A DNA stretch of 63,873 nt from the NCBI RefSeq assembly GCF_002709775.1, contig NZ_PAQR01000015.1, forward strand, positions 1-63,873. Direction: 5' to 3'. Positions 1 through 12,612 of the stretch are shown here, in pieces (position 1 is the first letter of the stretch; every line of letters begins with the position of its first letter). The notes below the pieces were generated by a model that searched no databases, was not told where the DNA came from, and was given only the letters and a program-made list of their open reading frames with translations. The stretch comes from Thalassospira sp. (GTDB lineage Bacteria; Pseudomonadota; Alphaproteobacteria; Rhodospirillales; Thalassospiraceae). The translations under genes were made by a program, and so were the position numbers.

Positions 1-9
1 GCGCTTTAA
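1..9 (+). CDS. rpsT: Possible last codons of rpsT (ribosomal protein S20), partial
   Basis: The window opens with codons for Ala-Leu followed by TAA, and a strong terminator follows at 36-63. In many alphaproteobacteria rpsT lies just upstream of dnaA and S20 often ends in a similar Lys-Ala-Leu tail. Only three codons are visible, so the identity rests on position and is an inference. Confidence 0.3.
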   Translation, partial: AL

Positions 10-35
10 TTTATCCCTTACGGGATGGCGAGTCG

Positions 36-63
36 AAGGCCGCACCTCTGGTGCGGCCTTTTC
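36..63 (+). terminator. Rho-independent terminator of the gene upstream of dnaA
   Basis: An 11-bp perfect stem (36-46 with 50-60) closes a three-base TCT loop and runs into a short T tract. It would separate the upstream transcript (probably rpsT) from dnaA. Confidence 0.8.
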
Positions 64-157
64 GCTGCCCGGATTTCGCAGAATCACCTTTTGTTCCTTG
101 GTTGCGCGGGTGCAAGAAACCGCAGAAAACAAGGGACGTTTTGGTTGCGAAATCCTT

Positions 158-172
158 TTAACGTTCTGTTAA
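158..172 (+). promoter_or_regulatory. CtrA-like box upstream of dnaA
   Basis: TTAA, seven bases, TTAA matches exactly the TTAA-N7-TTAA consensus of the alphaproteobacterial cell-cycle regulator CtrA. It lies about 230 bp before the dnaA start in the leader between the terminator at 36-63 and dnaA. An eight-base match can occur by chance, so function is unproven. Confidence 0.35.
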
Positions 173-185
173 AGATCGCCTTGCC

Positions 186-202
186 TGATGTGGGTCACAT
201 CA
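186..202. promoter_or_regulatory. Inverted repeat in the dnaA leader
   Basis: TGATGTG-GGT-CACATCA is a perfect 7-bp inverted repeat about 200 bp before dnaA, the size of a dimeric repressor site. I found no convincing DnaA box array between 64 and 401, so I do not call an origin here. The rest of the leader (203-401) holds nothing I can name. Confidence 0.35.
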
Positions 203-401
203 GTACAGTGTTTGGACTTTGCAGGTCGCGCAAAGCGACTGGCAACGAAGAACCAAAAAAACAAAAGGCGCGAGTACACTTCCCTGATTATGTGGAAGGC
301 CAGCGTGTTGATCACCGCGGTGATGAACGCGACGCACTATCGTTTTGTCTTTTGCGGTCTTTGTGATGGTAAAATAGGGATATTCGGGGAAAGGTTTAAC
401 A

Positions 402-1955
402 GTGCAGCACGCCGTGAGGGACGCACAGTCGGCACTTGGGCAATCCAGCGGGGGGATTGCGGGTGACCAGCACGCAGCACTTGACGATCATGCAGTTGCA
501 ACCTGGCAGGTAGTACGTGAAAAGCTGCGCGCTGAATTTGGCGCAACAGCCTATCGCTACTGGCTTGAGCCGGTTGCCTTGATCGCCGTTGAGGCCGGTG
601 TGGCGCGTTTGGGCGCGCCGACCCGTGCCATGCGCGACTGGGTGACTCAGCACTATCTCGACCGTATCCAGAAATTCTGGCACGCCGAAGATTCCGATGT
701 GCATTTCGTTGAAGTCAACATCGTATCTGGCGCCAATGGCAGCACCCAGGGTGCATCAAAGAGTGCATCAAACGGCGCGTCTTCCCCCGCCCCGACATCC
801 AATGCTGCGCCGGCCACCCGTTCCAAATCATCGCGTGGTTCTGAGGTTCAGGACGCCAACGTTGTTGCTGATGCGCCGTGCCAACCGACAGCAGCTGGTC
901 GCACCGCGATTGCCAGCATGTCTGATGATGGCATCTCGGCTGCCCTCGATCCGCGCTACACCTTTGATAATTTCGTGCTGGGCAAACCGAACGAGTTTGC
1001 CTATGCCGCCGCCCGCCGTCTGGCAGAGGCCGAATCGGTACCGTTCAATCCGCTGTTCCTTTATGGCGGGGTTGGTCTTGGTAAAACCCACCTGATGCAT
1101 GCGATTGCCTGGCATATCCGCCGCACCCAGCCGCATCGCACGGTGATCTACCTTTCGGCCGAGAAATTCATGTATCGCTTCATTCGCGCGCTGCGTGACA
1201 AGAACACGGTCGATTTCAAGGACCAGTTCCGCTCGGTCGATGTGCTGATGGTCGATGATGTCCAGTTCATCTCGGGCAAGGATTCGACCCAGGAAGAATT
1301 CTTCCACACCTTCAATGCGCTGGTTGATCAGGGTCGTCAGATCATTGTTTCGGCCGACAAGTCGCCATCCGATCTCGAAGACATCGAGGAACGCCTGCGT
1401 TCGCGTCTGGGGTCGGGCCTTGTTGCCGACATCCACGCAACCACCTATGAGCTGCGTCTGGGCATCCTTGAAGCCAAGGCCGAACGTCAAGGTGTCGAGC
1501 TACCCCAGCGGGTCATGGAATTCCTTGCCCACAAGATCACCGCCAACGTGCGTGAGCTTGAAGGTGCACTGAACCGCGTGATCGCCCATTCCCAGCTGGT
1601 CGGGCGCGAGATCGGGCTTGAGATGGTTCAAGATGTCCTTCACGACGTTCTGCGCGCATCCGAGCGCCGTGTTTCGATCGAGGAAATCCAGAAACGCGTG
1701 GCAGAGCATTTCAACATCAAGGTTTCCGACATGCATTCGGCCCGTCGCGCGCGTGCTGTTGCTCGTCCGCGTCAGGTGGCGATGTATCTTTCCAAGCAGC
1801 TCACCACGCACTCGCTGCCGGAAATCGGTCGCAAGTTCGGCGGGCGTGACCACACCACGGTCATGCATGCCGTGCGCAAGATCGAAGAACTGCACGGAAC
1901 CGATCCATCGCTGTGTGAAGATATCGATCTTCTGCGTCGGATGCTTGAAAGCTGA
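402..1955 (+). CDS. dnaA: Chromosomal replication initiator protein DnaA
   Basis: DnaA binds DnaA boxes and melts the chromosomal origin in its ATP form. The 517-residue product has the N-terminal DnaB/DnaA-interaction domain, a variable Ser/Ala/Pro-rich linker (about residues 105-165), the AAA+ core with Walker A GGVGLGKTH and Walker B LMVDDVQF, and a C-terminal helix-turn-helix with the signature GGRDHTTVMHA. The start is a GTG with a purine-rich GGGGAAAGG about 7-15 bases before it; no in-frame ATG gives a full domain I. The long linker is usual in alphaproteobacteria. dnaN follows after a terminator, so dnaA is transcribed on its own. Confidence 0.97.
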   Translation: MQHAVRDAQSALGQSSGGIAGDQHAALDDHAVATWQVVREKLRAEFGATAYRYWLEPVALIAVEAGVARLGAPTRAMRDWVTQHYLDRIQKFWHAEDSDVHFVEVNIVSGANGSTQGASKSASNGASSPAPTSNAAPATRSKSSRGSEVQDANVVADAPCQPTAAGRTAIASMSDDGISAALDPRYTFDNFVLGKPNEFAYAAARRLAEAESVPFNPLFLYGGVGLGKTHLMHAIAWHIRRTQPHRTVIYLSAEKFMYRFIRALRDKNTVDFKDQFRSVDVLMVDDVQFISGKDSTQEEFFHTFNALVDQGRQIIVSADKSPSDLEDIEERLRSRLGSGLVADIHATTYELRLGILEAKAERQGVELPQRVMEFLAHKITANVRELEGALNRVIAHSQLVGREIGLEMVQDVLHDVLRASERRVSIEEIQKRVAEHFNIKVSDMHSARRARAVARPRQVAMYLSKQLTTHSLPEIGRKFGGRDHTTVMHAVRKIEELHGTDPSLCEDIDLLRRMLES

Positions 1956-1996
1956 TCGGGGCTTTTGGGGCCACAAAATCGATGTGAATTTTGATG

Positions 1997-2030
1997 AAAT
2001 CCGCCGGAATTTTCGGCGGATTTTGTTTTT
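1997..2030 (+). terminator. dnaA terminator
   Basis: The arms at 1997-2006 and 2014-2023 (core CCGCCG/CGGCGG with A/T extensions) form a stem around a seven-base loop, and T-rich sequence continues to 2030. It ends dnaA transcription 40 bp after the stop codon. Confidence 0.8.
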
Positions 2031-2163
2031 GAATCGGGTGGTTTTTATACCTGATTTTACTCATCAAAACTGCGAGTCGGGCGGTTTGCGCCGCTTTGCG
2101 CGTTTCGGGCGTATTTTTGTCCGCCGACTCCTTTTATTTGCTTGGGTTTAAGCCGTAAAAATC

Positions 2164-2218
2164 CTTCGATTTCCGGGCTGGCATGTTATAATGCGCCTTC
2201 CGCACCCGAAAGGGTGTG
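2164..2218 (+). promoter_or_regulatory. dnaN promoter candidate with leader hairpin
   Basis: A perfect TATAAT lies at 2187-2192, about 94 bp before dnaN. The -35 region 17 bp upstream is poor. Just downstream, CGCACCC-GAAA-GGGTGTG (2201-2218) forms a seven-pair hairpin with a GNRA tetraloop in the leader. The remainder of the 330-bp dnaA-dnaN gap (2031-2160) shows no gene. Confidence 0.45.
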
Positions 2219-2285
2219 GGTCAGGTAGGAAAACTGATTAAAAATCAATTTGTTAAACAAATACTGACAGACGGATAGGACGGGC

Positions 2286-3404
2286 ATGAAGCTGACCATC
2301 GAACGCGCGGCGCTATTGAAATCGCTGACCCATGTTCAAAGCGTTGTTGAACGACGTAACACCATTCCGATTCTGTCCAATATCTTGCTCCGGGCAGAGA
2401 ATGATCGTCTCTCGCTGACCGCGACGGATATGGACCTCGAAGTCATCGAAACCACGACGGCTGAGGTGTCCGAACCGGGCGCGACCACGACCCCTGCCCA
2501 TACCCTCTATGAAATCGTTCGCAAACTGCCGGAAGGCTCCCAGGTGCAGATCGCGCTTGAGCCGGGCGCAGGCCGCCTGACGCTCTCTGCCGGTCGTTCA
2601 AAGTTTAACCTGGCGGTTCTGCCGGTTGATGATTTCCCGGTCATGTCCGGTGGCGACCTTCCGGTCAGCTTCGGTTTGGCTGCGGCTGAGCTGCGCGGTC
2701 TGATTGACCGTGCCGAGTTCGCCATTTCGACCGAAGAAACCCGTTATTACCTCAATGGTATCTATTTCCACGCAACTGATGCCGAAGGCACCAAGATCCT
2801 GCGCGCGGTCGCAACTGACGGTCACCGTCTGGCGCGCGTCGAAGCCCCGCTTCCCGATGGTGCGGAAAACATGCCGGGCGTTATCGTGCCGCGCAAAACC
2901 GTTGGCGAACTGCGCAAACTGATCGAGGAAACCGGCGAAGCGGTCGACATCGCGCTGTCGGATACCAAAATCCGCTTTGGCTTTGGCGATGCGGTTCTGA
3001 CCTCCAAGCTGATTGACGGCACCTTCCCGGATTACGAACGCGTCATTCCGTCGGGCAACGACAAGACCCTTGATATCGAATGCAAGGCGTTCGCCGATGC
3101 GGTTGATCGTGTCTCGGCGATCTCGATTGAAAAATCGCGTGCGGTGAAGGTGGTTCTGTCGGGCACGACGCTGACCCTTTCGGCCTCAAGCCCGGAACAC
3201 GGCACCGCGTCCGAGGAACTTGAAATCAACTACGATGCCGAGGATATCGAAATCGGCTTTAACTCGCGCTATCTGCTCGACATCGCCAAGCAGGTTAAGG
3301 GTGATACGCTTAACCTTCTGATGTCGGACGGCTCTAGCCCGACCATCCTGCGTGACACCGACGACCTTTCGGCATTGTACGTTCTGATGCCGATGCGTGT
3401 GTGA
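2286..3404 (+). CDS. dnaN: DNA polymerase III beta subunit (sliding clamp)
   Basis: The beta clamp is a ring-shaped dimer that tethers DNA polymerase III and other DNA-processing proteins. The 372-residue product is the normal length for three tandem clamp folds. It starts with the typical MKLTIERAALLKSLTHVQSVVERR segment region, has the conserved RRNTIPILSN motif, and ends YVLMPMRV, the hydrophobic-pocket tail of the family. It starts with ATG, with a GGATAGGA Shine-Dalgarno-like stretch upstream. recF begins about 60 bp downstream, so dnaN and recF are probably co-transcribed. Confidence 0.97.
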   Translation: MKLTIERAALLKSLTHVQSVVERRNTIPILSNILLRAENDRLSLTATDMDLEVIETTTAEVSEPGATTTPAHTLYEIVRKLPEGSQVQIALEPGAGRLTLSAGRSKFNLAVLPVDDFPVMSGGDLPVSFGLAAAELRGLIDRAEFAISTEETRYYLNGIYFHATDAEGTKILRAVATDGHRLARVEAPLPDGAENMPGVIVPRKTVGELRKLIEETGEAVDIALSDTKIRFGFGDAVLTSKLIDGTFPDYERVIPSGNDKTLDIECKAFADAVDRVSAISIEKSRAVKVVLSGTTLTLSASSPEHGTASEELEINYDAEDIEIGFNSRYLLDIAKQVKGDTLNLLMSDGSSPTILRDTDDLSALYVLMPMRV

Positions 3405-3467
3405 CGGTAGCACGATCAAGCTGTGGCTGCTCTTGCCAATAACCTCATGCCAAAAGACGGGGCGTCG

Positions 3468-7104
<3,637 letters not shown>

Positions 7105-7127
7105 TGCGCTGGCGATAAATCACAAAA

Positions 7128-7164
7128 AGCCGGAGACGCGATTGCACGCGTCTCCGGCTTTCTT
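7128..7164. terminator. Bidirectional terminator between gyrB and the kinase gene
   Basis: A 13-bp perfect stem (7128-7140 with 7147-7159) with a six-base loop is preceded by an A run and followed by a T-rich run. It can stop both gyrB (plus) and the convergent kinase gene (minus). Confidence 0.85.
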
Positions 7165-7190
7165 GTTTTGGGCTGGAATTGTGCCGGGTG

Positions 7191-8093
7191 TTAGTTATCT
7201 CTAAGCAACGCACCGTGGGTCTGAATGACCCTGGCCGAAAGGGCCTGACCTTGGGCGATGGCATCCTCGGTCGTGCTGTTGGCAAACCGCGCTGCCAGAA
7301 AGGCCGCGTTAAACGAATCACCGGCACCGGTGGCGTCAACGACGTTTGAAACGCTTGGTGTTTCAAGACTTGCCGCCTGACCATCCCTCAGGAACGTACA
7401 GGCCTTGCTGCCATTTTTGACGATAACCTCGGAAACCCCGAGATCGCGATAGCGCAGTACAGTCTCGGTAGGGGACGCATCACCAAACAGGTTTGCTTCA
7501 TCATCAAAGCTTGGCAGCACGATACTGGATCGTTTGGCAACTTCCGTGATCACCTGTTTGCAGGTATCCGGGTCTTCCCAAAGGGCCGGGCGAATGTTGG
7601 GATCAAAAACGATCCGGGTTTTGGCCGGTAATTGCCCCAGAAGTTCGATCAGGGCTGTGCGACGGTCCGGTGACAGGATCGCTAGGGTGATGCCAGACAG
7701 ATAAAGCACATCTGCATCGGAAAATCCCGATGCCAGCCGTGAAATATCATCGGCCATCCGTCGCGCGGCAGAATTTTCACGCCAGTAGGTAAAGAACCGG
7801 TCACCATCTTCCTGCCCAATCAGGTAAAGGCCCGGACGTTTTCCGGTAATAACCTGAATATCGTCGGTCTCAATCCCGGCGTCGCGGATAAAGGCCGATA
7901 TCTGCCCGGAATAGCGATCATCGCCAAGAGCGGTGACATAACTGACGCGCCAGTCATCAGCGTCCGTCGCATTTCGGAAATGCCAGGCGGTGTTTAACGT
8001 ATCGCCTGCAATGCCCATTTTCCACTGGCCGTCCAAGCCGCCAGCCATTTCGATCATGCATTCGCCGCAGGATACAAACCGCTTTGCCGTCAT
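7191..8093 (-). CDS. kdgK: 2-keto-3-deoxygluconate kinase (PfkB family)
   Basis: This enzyme would phosphorylate KDG to KDPG for the Entner-Doudoroff aldolase. The 300-residue product is a ribokinase/PfkB sugar kinase: an N-terminal GECMIEM motif and the C-terminal PfkB signature DATGAGDSFNAAFLA with the catalytic Asp. I placed the start at 8093 (MTAKRFVSCGE) because this ATG overlaps the stop of the upstream gene by four bases; an in-frame start at 8174 lies inside that gene. The specific substrate is inferred from its operon with mannonate dehydratase and fructuronate reductase. Confidence 0.85.
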   Translation of the reverse strand: MTAKRFVSCGECMIEMAGGLDGQWKMGIAGDTLNTAWHFRNATDADDWRVSYVTALGDDRYSGQISAFIRDAGIETDDIQVITGKRPGLYLIGQEDGDRFFTYWRENSAARRMADDISRLASGFSDADVLYLSGITLAILSPDRRTALIELLGQLPAKTRIVFDPNIRPALWEDPDTCKQVITEVAKRSSIVLPSFDDEANLFGDASPTETVLRYRDLGVSEVIVKNGSKACTFLRDGQAASLETPSVSNVVDATGAGDSFNAAFLAARFANSTTEDAIAQGQALSARVIQTHGALLRDN

Positions 8094-9544
8094 GAGTTCA
8101 GCTCTTGCGCAATCGCGTGATCCGCACCTTCGGAAAGCAGTAGCGTCAGACGGGCAATCACCGCAGCCCGCCAAACGGCACTTTCTTTAAGGCCGTCTGG
8201 CATCCAGCCTTGCAGGTTTGCCAGCCGGTCATAGATGGCGGCTGCATCCTGCTCATCGCCAAGGGTGGTAACAATGTCATCTGCACGCGGATCATTAAGG
8301 GTCTGCGCGGCCTCACCCGGTTTCGGACCATTGACCCATGTGCGCATGACAGCAAGCCATGCCGCAAAGCACAGCGCAAACGTACCAAGCTGTTCCGGTG
8401 CATTCAGCATCTGCAAGGCGGGCGCGAAAATGCGCTGCGGCAGTTTTTCCGTGCCATCCATGGCGATCTGGCGGGTTTCGTGGGCGATTTCCGGGTTGCG
8501 GAAACGATCCACCAGCTCGGCGCCGTAGTCGGCAAAATCAATGCCGGGCAGGGGTGTCATGGATGCGGCAGCATTTTCCATATGCCGCGCGACCAGTTTG
8601 GCAAACATGTCATTTGCCATCGTGTCACGGACATAACGATACCCGCCCAACTGCCCGACATAGGCAATCAGCGAATGACTGCCATTAAGCATCCGAAGCT
8701 TCATCAGCTCATAGGGCTCGACGTCCCGAACCAGGATGGCGCCCGCCTGTTCCCATGCCGGGCGTCCATCGGGGAAGTCATCCTCGATCACCCATTGGGA
8801 AAACGGTTCGGTTTCGATGGCGGCCGGGTCGTCATGACCGATCAGGCGTTTGGCATCGGCAAAGGTTTGTTCTGTTGCCGCCGGCGTGATCCGGTCGACC
8901 ATGGTCGAGGGGAAGGTGACATTTTCACCAATCCACTGACCCAGATCCGCATCGATCTGTGTCGCGAAATCAATCACCCCATCGCGCAGCAGATGGCCAT
9001 TGGCCGGAAGGTTGTCGCAGGAAACGATGGTAAATGGCCGCAGACCGGCATCTTTGCGGCGTTTAAGCCCGGCCACCAGAATGCCGACCAGTCCCGATGG
9101 GGCAGAAGGATTTTCAAGATCGTGTTTGATGGCGGGATGGTCGTGCTGCACCTTTCCCGAAACGCGATCAATCCCATAGGCCTTTTCGGTCACCGTAATG
9201 GTCACGATCCGGATCGCCGGATTGGCAAGGGCGCTAATAACCGGTGCCACATCGCGCGCAGCCGCAAGGGCGTGCGTCATGCTGGTAATCTTGCGCGCCT
9301 TCGGCCCATCGGCATGGCGTTCGATAACCGTAAAGGCACAGCCTTGCGCATTAAGCGCATCGACAATATCGGTACTGCGCAGGCTGACACCGATAATGTG
9401 CCAGTCGCCGCTTTGGGCGGCCATCGCATCATGGGTATAGACAGCCTGATGGGCGCGGTGGAACGCACCAATACCGATATGCACGATACCCGCACCTTTC
9501 ATCGGCAGGTCCGCTTTGCGATCCGATGCGTCGGAATGTGTCAT
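8090..9544 (-). CDS. uxuB: D-fructuronate reductase / mannitol dehydrogenase family
   Basis: The 484-residue protein belongs to the polyol-specific long-chain dehydrogenases. It has an N-terminal Rossmann entry GIVHIGIGAFHRAHQA and the family signature region KLRMLNGSHSLIAYVG, with the catalytic Lys and His of this family. In the uxu context it would reduce D-fructuronate to D-mannonate with NADH. It sits three bases after uxuA and overlaps kdgK by four bases, so the three are translationally linked. Mannitol or another hexitol as substrate cannot be excluded from sequence, but the neighbours favour the uronate pathway. Confidence 0.85.
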   Translation of the reverse strand: MTHSDASDRKADLPMKGAGIVHIGIGAFHRAHQAVYTHDAMAAQSGDWHIIGVSLRSTDIVDALNAQGCAFTVIERHADGPKARKITSMTHALAAARDVAPVISALANPAIRIVTITVTEKAYGIDRVSGKVQHDHPAIKHDLENPSAPSGLVGILVAGLKRRKDAGLRPFTIVSCDNLPANGHLLRDGVIDFATQIDADLGQWIGENVTFPSTMVDRITPAATEQTFADAKRLIGHDDPAAIETEPFSQWVIEDDFPDGRPAWEQAGAILVRDVEPYELMKLRMLNGSHSLIAYVGQLGGYRYVRDTMANDMFAKLVARHMENAAASMTPLPGIDFADYGAELVDRFRNPEIAHETRQIAMDGTEKLPQRIFAPALQMLNAPEQLGTFALCFAAWLAVMRTWVNGPKPGEAAQTLNDPRADDIVTTLGDEQDAAAIYDRLANLQGWMPDGLKESAVWRAAVIARLTLLLSEGADHAIAQELNS

Positions 9545-9547
9545 GTC

Positions 9548-10765
9548 CTACTCCGCAAGCTGGTCAAGTCGGGCTGAAAGGGCGGTCATCACGCCGCGCA
9601 GCTCGGCAAGGCCCTTCAGGCGGCCAATTGCCGGATAGCCCGGCTGTCCCTTGCGATTAAGATCATCAAGAATGTCCTGACCGTGATCCGGGCGCATCGG
9701 AATGTTCCAGTCTTCCCGGCCTGCGGCTTTGCGACGGGCTTCCTCACGCAGGATCTGTTCGATCAGGGCGACCATGTCGGTATCACCGCCCAGATGCTCG
9801 GCCTCATGGAAGCTGCATGGCAGGCCGGCACTTTCGCGCGTGGTATTGCGCAGATGAATGAAATGCACCCGTTCGCCCCAGCGTTTCATCATGCCCGGCA
9901 AATCGTTGCCCGGATGCACGCCAAGCGATCCGGAACACAGGGTAATGCCGTTTTCAGGAATATCGACCGCCTTCATGACAAAGGCGTAATCGGCCTCGGT
10001 CGACATGATGCGCGGCAGACCCAAAAGCGCAAAGGGCGGATCATCCGGGTGGCAGCACATGCGAATGCCAACCTCGCGCGCGACCGGCACAACTTCCTCA
10101 AGGAAGGCAACCAGATTGGCGCGGAGCGTATCGGCATCAATCTCGGCATAGGTGGCAAGAAGCCCGCGCAAATCATCAAGCGACAGGTTCTCGACCGAAC
10201 CGGGCAGGCCGAACGCAACGGTGCGTTCAAGTTCTTCGCGGCGCGCAGCAGGCATCTCGGCAAAGCGGGCCTTGGCGGCTGTAATCGTTTCAGCCGGGTA
10301 ATCCTTTTCTGCACCGGGGCGCGCGAGGATGAAAAGATCAAACGCGACAAAGTCGGTCAGGTCAAAGCGCATGCAGGTAGCACCATTTGACAGGCGCCAA
10401 TTCAGATGCGTGCGCGTCCAGTCCAGAACCGGCATGAAGTTGTAGCAAACAATGCTGATCCCGGAATCGGCCAGATTGCGCAGGCTTTCCTTATAGGCCG
10501 CGATATGGTCGCGCCACGGGCCAACCTGGCGTTTGATGGCTTCGGAAACCGGAAGACTTTCAACCACATCCCATGTCAAACCCGATGGTGATCCGTCCTG
10601 CATGGTGGCGATTTCGCGATGGCGTTTGGCGATTTCATCAGGGGTCCAGACAGCACCGCTGGCAATGTGATGAAGGGCGGAAACAACGCCATGCGCCCCG
10701 GCCTGGCAAATATCGTCAATGCTGACCAGATCGCGCGGGCCGAACCATCTCCAGGTTTGTTTCAT
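9548..10765 (-). CDS. uxuA: D-mannonate dehydratase
   Basis: UxuA dehydrates D-mannonate to 2-keto-3-deoxy-D-gluconate. The 405-residue product begins MKQTWRWFGPRDLVS, which is nearly diagnostic for the family, and contains the metal-site His/Cys segment RMCCHPDDPPF and the SLGVHPGNDLP and HFIHLRN motifs. I chose the start at 10765; the frame stays open to 10801 but the extra twelve residues fall in the promoter. It is the first gene of uxuA-uxuB-kdgK, divergent from the GntR regulator and TRAP genes. Confidence 0.93.
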   Translation of the reverse strand: MKQTWRWFGPRDLVSIDDICQAGAHGVVSALHHIASGAVWTPDEIAKRHREIATMQDGSPSGLTWDVVESLPVSEAIKRQVGPWRDHIAAYKESLRNLADSGISIVCYNFMPVLDWTRTHLNWRLSNGATCMRFDLTDFVAFDLFILARPGAEKDYPAETITAAKARFAEMPAARREELERTVAFGLPGSVENLSLDDLRGLLATYAEIDADTLRANLVAFLEEVVPVAREVGIRMCCHPDDPPFALLGLPRIMSTEADYAFVMKAVDIPENGITLCSGSLGVHPGNDLPGMMKRWGERVHFIHLRNTTRESAGLPCSFHEAEHLGGDTDMVALIEQILREEARRKAAGREDWNIPMRPDHGQDILDDLNRKGQPGYPAIGRLKGLAELRGVMTALSARLDQLAE

Positions 10766-10841
10766 GTAATTCTCTCTGTATTGGCGTGGTGTGTTCGACA
10801 CCGACTATAACAAGTGTGAACAGTATCATGCGACAATTATG

Positions 10842-10870
10842 TTGACTAGTATGGTAGTATGCATTAACGA
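10842..10870. promoter_or_regulatory. Divergent uxuA/TRAP operon promoter with operator candidate
   Basis: TTGACT at 10842-10847 is spaced 17 bases from TAACGA at 10865-10870, a fair promoter reading toward the GntR gene. The spacer carries an imperfect palindrome, ACTA-N6-TAGT (10845-10858). Overlap of a palindrome with the -35/-10 spacer is what one expects of a repressor site for the adjacent GntR protein. This is inference. Confidence 0.45.
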
Positions 10871-10892
10871 TCAGGAAAGCAAGGAGAGATTG

Positions 10893-11603
10893 ATGGATGA
10901 TCCTCAACTCAAGGACTGGGAAATTTCTCATGATCAGGCGGTCGGACCGCAGATCCATCGCATCATTCGCGAGCGGATTGTCTGCACTGATCTGCTGCCC
11001 GGTGTCCGTCTTTCCGAAGCCGAACTTGCCAAACATTTCAATGTCAGCCGCCAGCCCGTCCGCGAAGCTTTCATAAAGCTCGCTGATCAGGGCCTGCTTG
11101 AGGTTCGCCCGCAACGCGGAACCTATGTGCGCAAAATCTCGGTCGCAGCCGTCCTGGATGCCCGCTTTGTGCGCGAAGCGATCGAGGCCGACATTGCCCG
11201 CTTTGTTGCCAAGGAACCCGACAGCGACTTTATCGCCCGTCTTGAACAGCTGATTGTCGATCAGCGCAAGGCGATGCAGGGCGATGCGCAGTGGTTCCTC
11301 AAACTTGATCATGACTTCCATCGCTGTCTGGCTGAAGCAGCCGGCAAGACCTATGCCTGGAAGGTGGTCGAGGATGTTCGCGCCCAGCTCGACCGGGTGC
11401 GTTACCTCAGCTACTTCCAGTTCCCGATGGATGAAATCATCGAGCAACATGTCCGAATTGTTTCCGCAATCGCCAACCGTGATTGTGAAGCAGCCAGCGC
11501 GGCCATGCGCGAGCACCTTCGTGAAATCCTGCATGCGCTGCCTGATATTGCCCGCTCCAGATCGGAGCTATTTGACGACGCCAGTTCCGCGTTGTCGTCC
11601 TGA
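10893..11603 (+). CDS. GntR-family (FadR/FCD type) regulator of the sugar-acid genes
   Basis: The 236-residue protein has an N-terminal winged helix (LSEAELAKHFNVSRQPVREAF, about residues 40-70) and an all-helical FCD ligand domain with metal-binding His/Asp positions (DHDFHRCLAEAAG). FCD regulators commonly sense sugar acids and repress adjacent catabolic operons. The ATG at 10893 has AAGGAGAGA just upstream, so the longer frame from 10791 is not used. Its place between uxuA-uxuB-kdgK and the TRAP genes suggests it controls both; UxuR/ExuR-like function is likely, but the ligand is unknown. Confidence 0.85.
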   Translation: MDDPQLKDWEISHDQAVGPQIHRIIRERIVCTDLLPGVRLSEAELAKHFNVSRQPVREAFIKLADQGLLEVRPQRGTYVRKISVAAVLDARFVREAIEADIARFVAKEPDSDFIARLEQLIVDQRKAMQGDAQWFLKLDHDFHRCLAEAAGKTYAWKVVEDVRAQLDRVRYLSYFQFPMDEIIEQHVRIVSAIANRDCEAASAAMREHLREILHALPDIARSRSELFDDASSALSS

Positions 11604-11629
11604 GGCATCAACCGAACAGGGAGGAAACG

Positions 11630-12604
11630 ATGCTTAAAAAAACGACCAAGAAACTGATTTTCGCCGGCGTAGCCGCCATGATGATGAGCACTTCTGCAAT
11701 CGCAGCCGAAGTGACGCTCAAGCTTGGCCATCTCGCCAATGAACAGAATGCCTGGCACAAGGCTGCCGTGAAATTCGGGGAAGAAGTCTCTGCCCTGACC
11801 GATGGCCGTGTCGAAGTACAAGTTTTCCCCAACGAAACGCTGGGTAAGGAAATCGACCTGATCAACGGCATGCAGCTGGGTTCGGTCGATATGACCATTA
11901 CCGGCGAAAGCCTGCAGAACTGGGCGCCGATGGCAGCCCTTCTGGCAGTGCCTTATGCTTACCCGACCCTTGAAGACATGGACGCTGTCGCAAGTGGTGA
12001 AATTGGCCAGCAGATCTCCCAGCAGATCATCGAAAAGGCCCGCATCCGTCCGATCGCCTATTTTGCCCGTGGTCCGCGTAACCTGACCTCGAACCGCGAA
12101 ATCAAAAGCCCGGATGATCTTAACGGTCTGAAGCTGCGCGTGCCGAACGTGCCGCTGTTCGTTGATGTCTGGAAAACCCTTGGCGCACAGCCGACCCCGA
12201 TGGCGTTCTCCGAAGTCTTTACCTCGCTTCAGGCTGGCACCATCGATGCCCAGGAAAACCCGCTGGCGCTGATCGATTCTGCAAGCTTCAACGAAGTGCA
12301 GAAATTCGTAAACAAGACCGAGCATGTCCGTTCGTGGATTTACCTGACCATCTCCGAACTGACCTGGGCCAAACTGTCTGACGAAGACAAGGACGCCGTC
12401 ATGGAAGCAGCAAAACGCGCCCAGGAATATGAGCGTGGCCTGTTTGTTGCTGACGAAGAACGCCTGACCCAGACGCTTCAGTCCAAAGGCATGACCTTTG
12501 TCGAAGTCGACACAGCAGCCTTTGCACAGAAGGCAAAAGATGCTGTGTTGGCAAACGTCTCCGACGAAATCCGTCCGATCGTCGAAGACCTGTTCGCACG
12601 CTGA
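11630..12604 (+). CDS. TRAP transporter substrate-binding protein (DctP family)
   Basis: This periplasmic protein captures the substrate for the TRAP transporter encoded by the next two genes. The 324-residue product has a signal peptide ending AIA-AEVTLKLGH and the DctP fold motifs: the substrate-carboxylate arginine segment LNGLKLRVPN and the EVFTSLQAGTIDAQENP stretch. The RBS GGGAGGAAACG precedes the ATG. With uxuA-uxuB-kdgK next door, the ligand is probably a hexonate or hexuronate such as L-gulonate, D-mannonate or D-glucuronate (inference). Confidence 0.9.
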   Translation: MLKKTTKKLIFAGVAAMMMSTSAIAAEVTLKLGHLANEQNAWHKAAVKFGEEVSALTDGRVEVQVFPNETLGKEIDLINGMQLGSVDMTITGESLQNWAPMAALLAVPYAYPTLEDMDAVASGEIGQQISQQIIEKARIRPIAYFARGPRNLTSNREIKSPDDLNGLKLRVPNVPLFVDVWKTLGAQPTPMAFSEVFTSLQAGTIDAQENPLALIDSASFNEVQKFVNKTEHVRSWIYLTISELTWAKLSDEDKDAVMEAAKRAQEYERGLFVADEERLTQTLQSKGMTFVEVDTAAFAQKAKDAVLANVSDEIRPIVEDLFAR

Positions 12605-12612
12605 TTACTGCC

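Noticed and set aside
64..401. Possible chromosomal origin upstream of dnaA
   Set aside because: No array of DnaA boxes (TTATNCACA type) and no clear unwinding element was seen; alphaproteobacterial origins are often elsewhere.
8210..9577. 455-codon open frame opposite the fructuronate reductase gene
   Set aside because: Antisense shadow of uxuB; the minus frame has the family motifs and operon overlaps, the plus frame has none.
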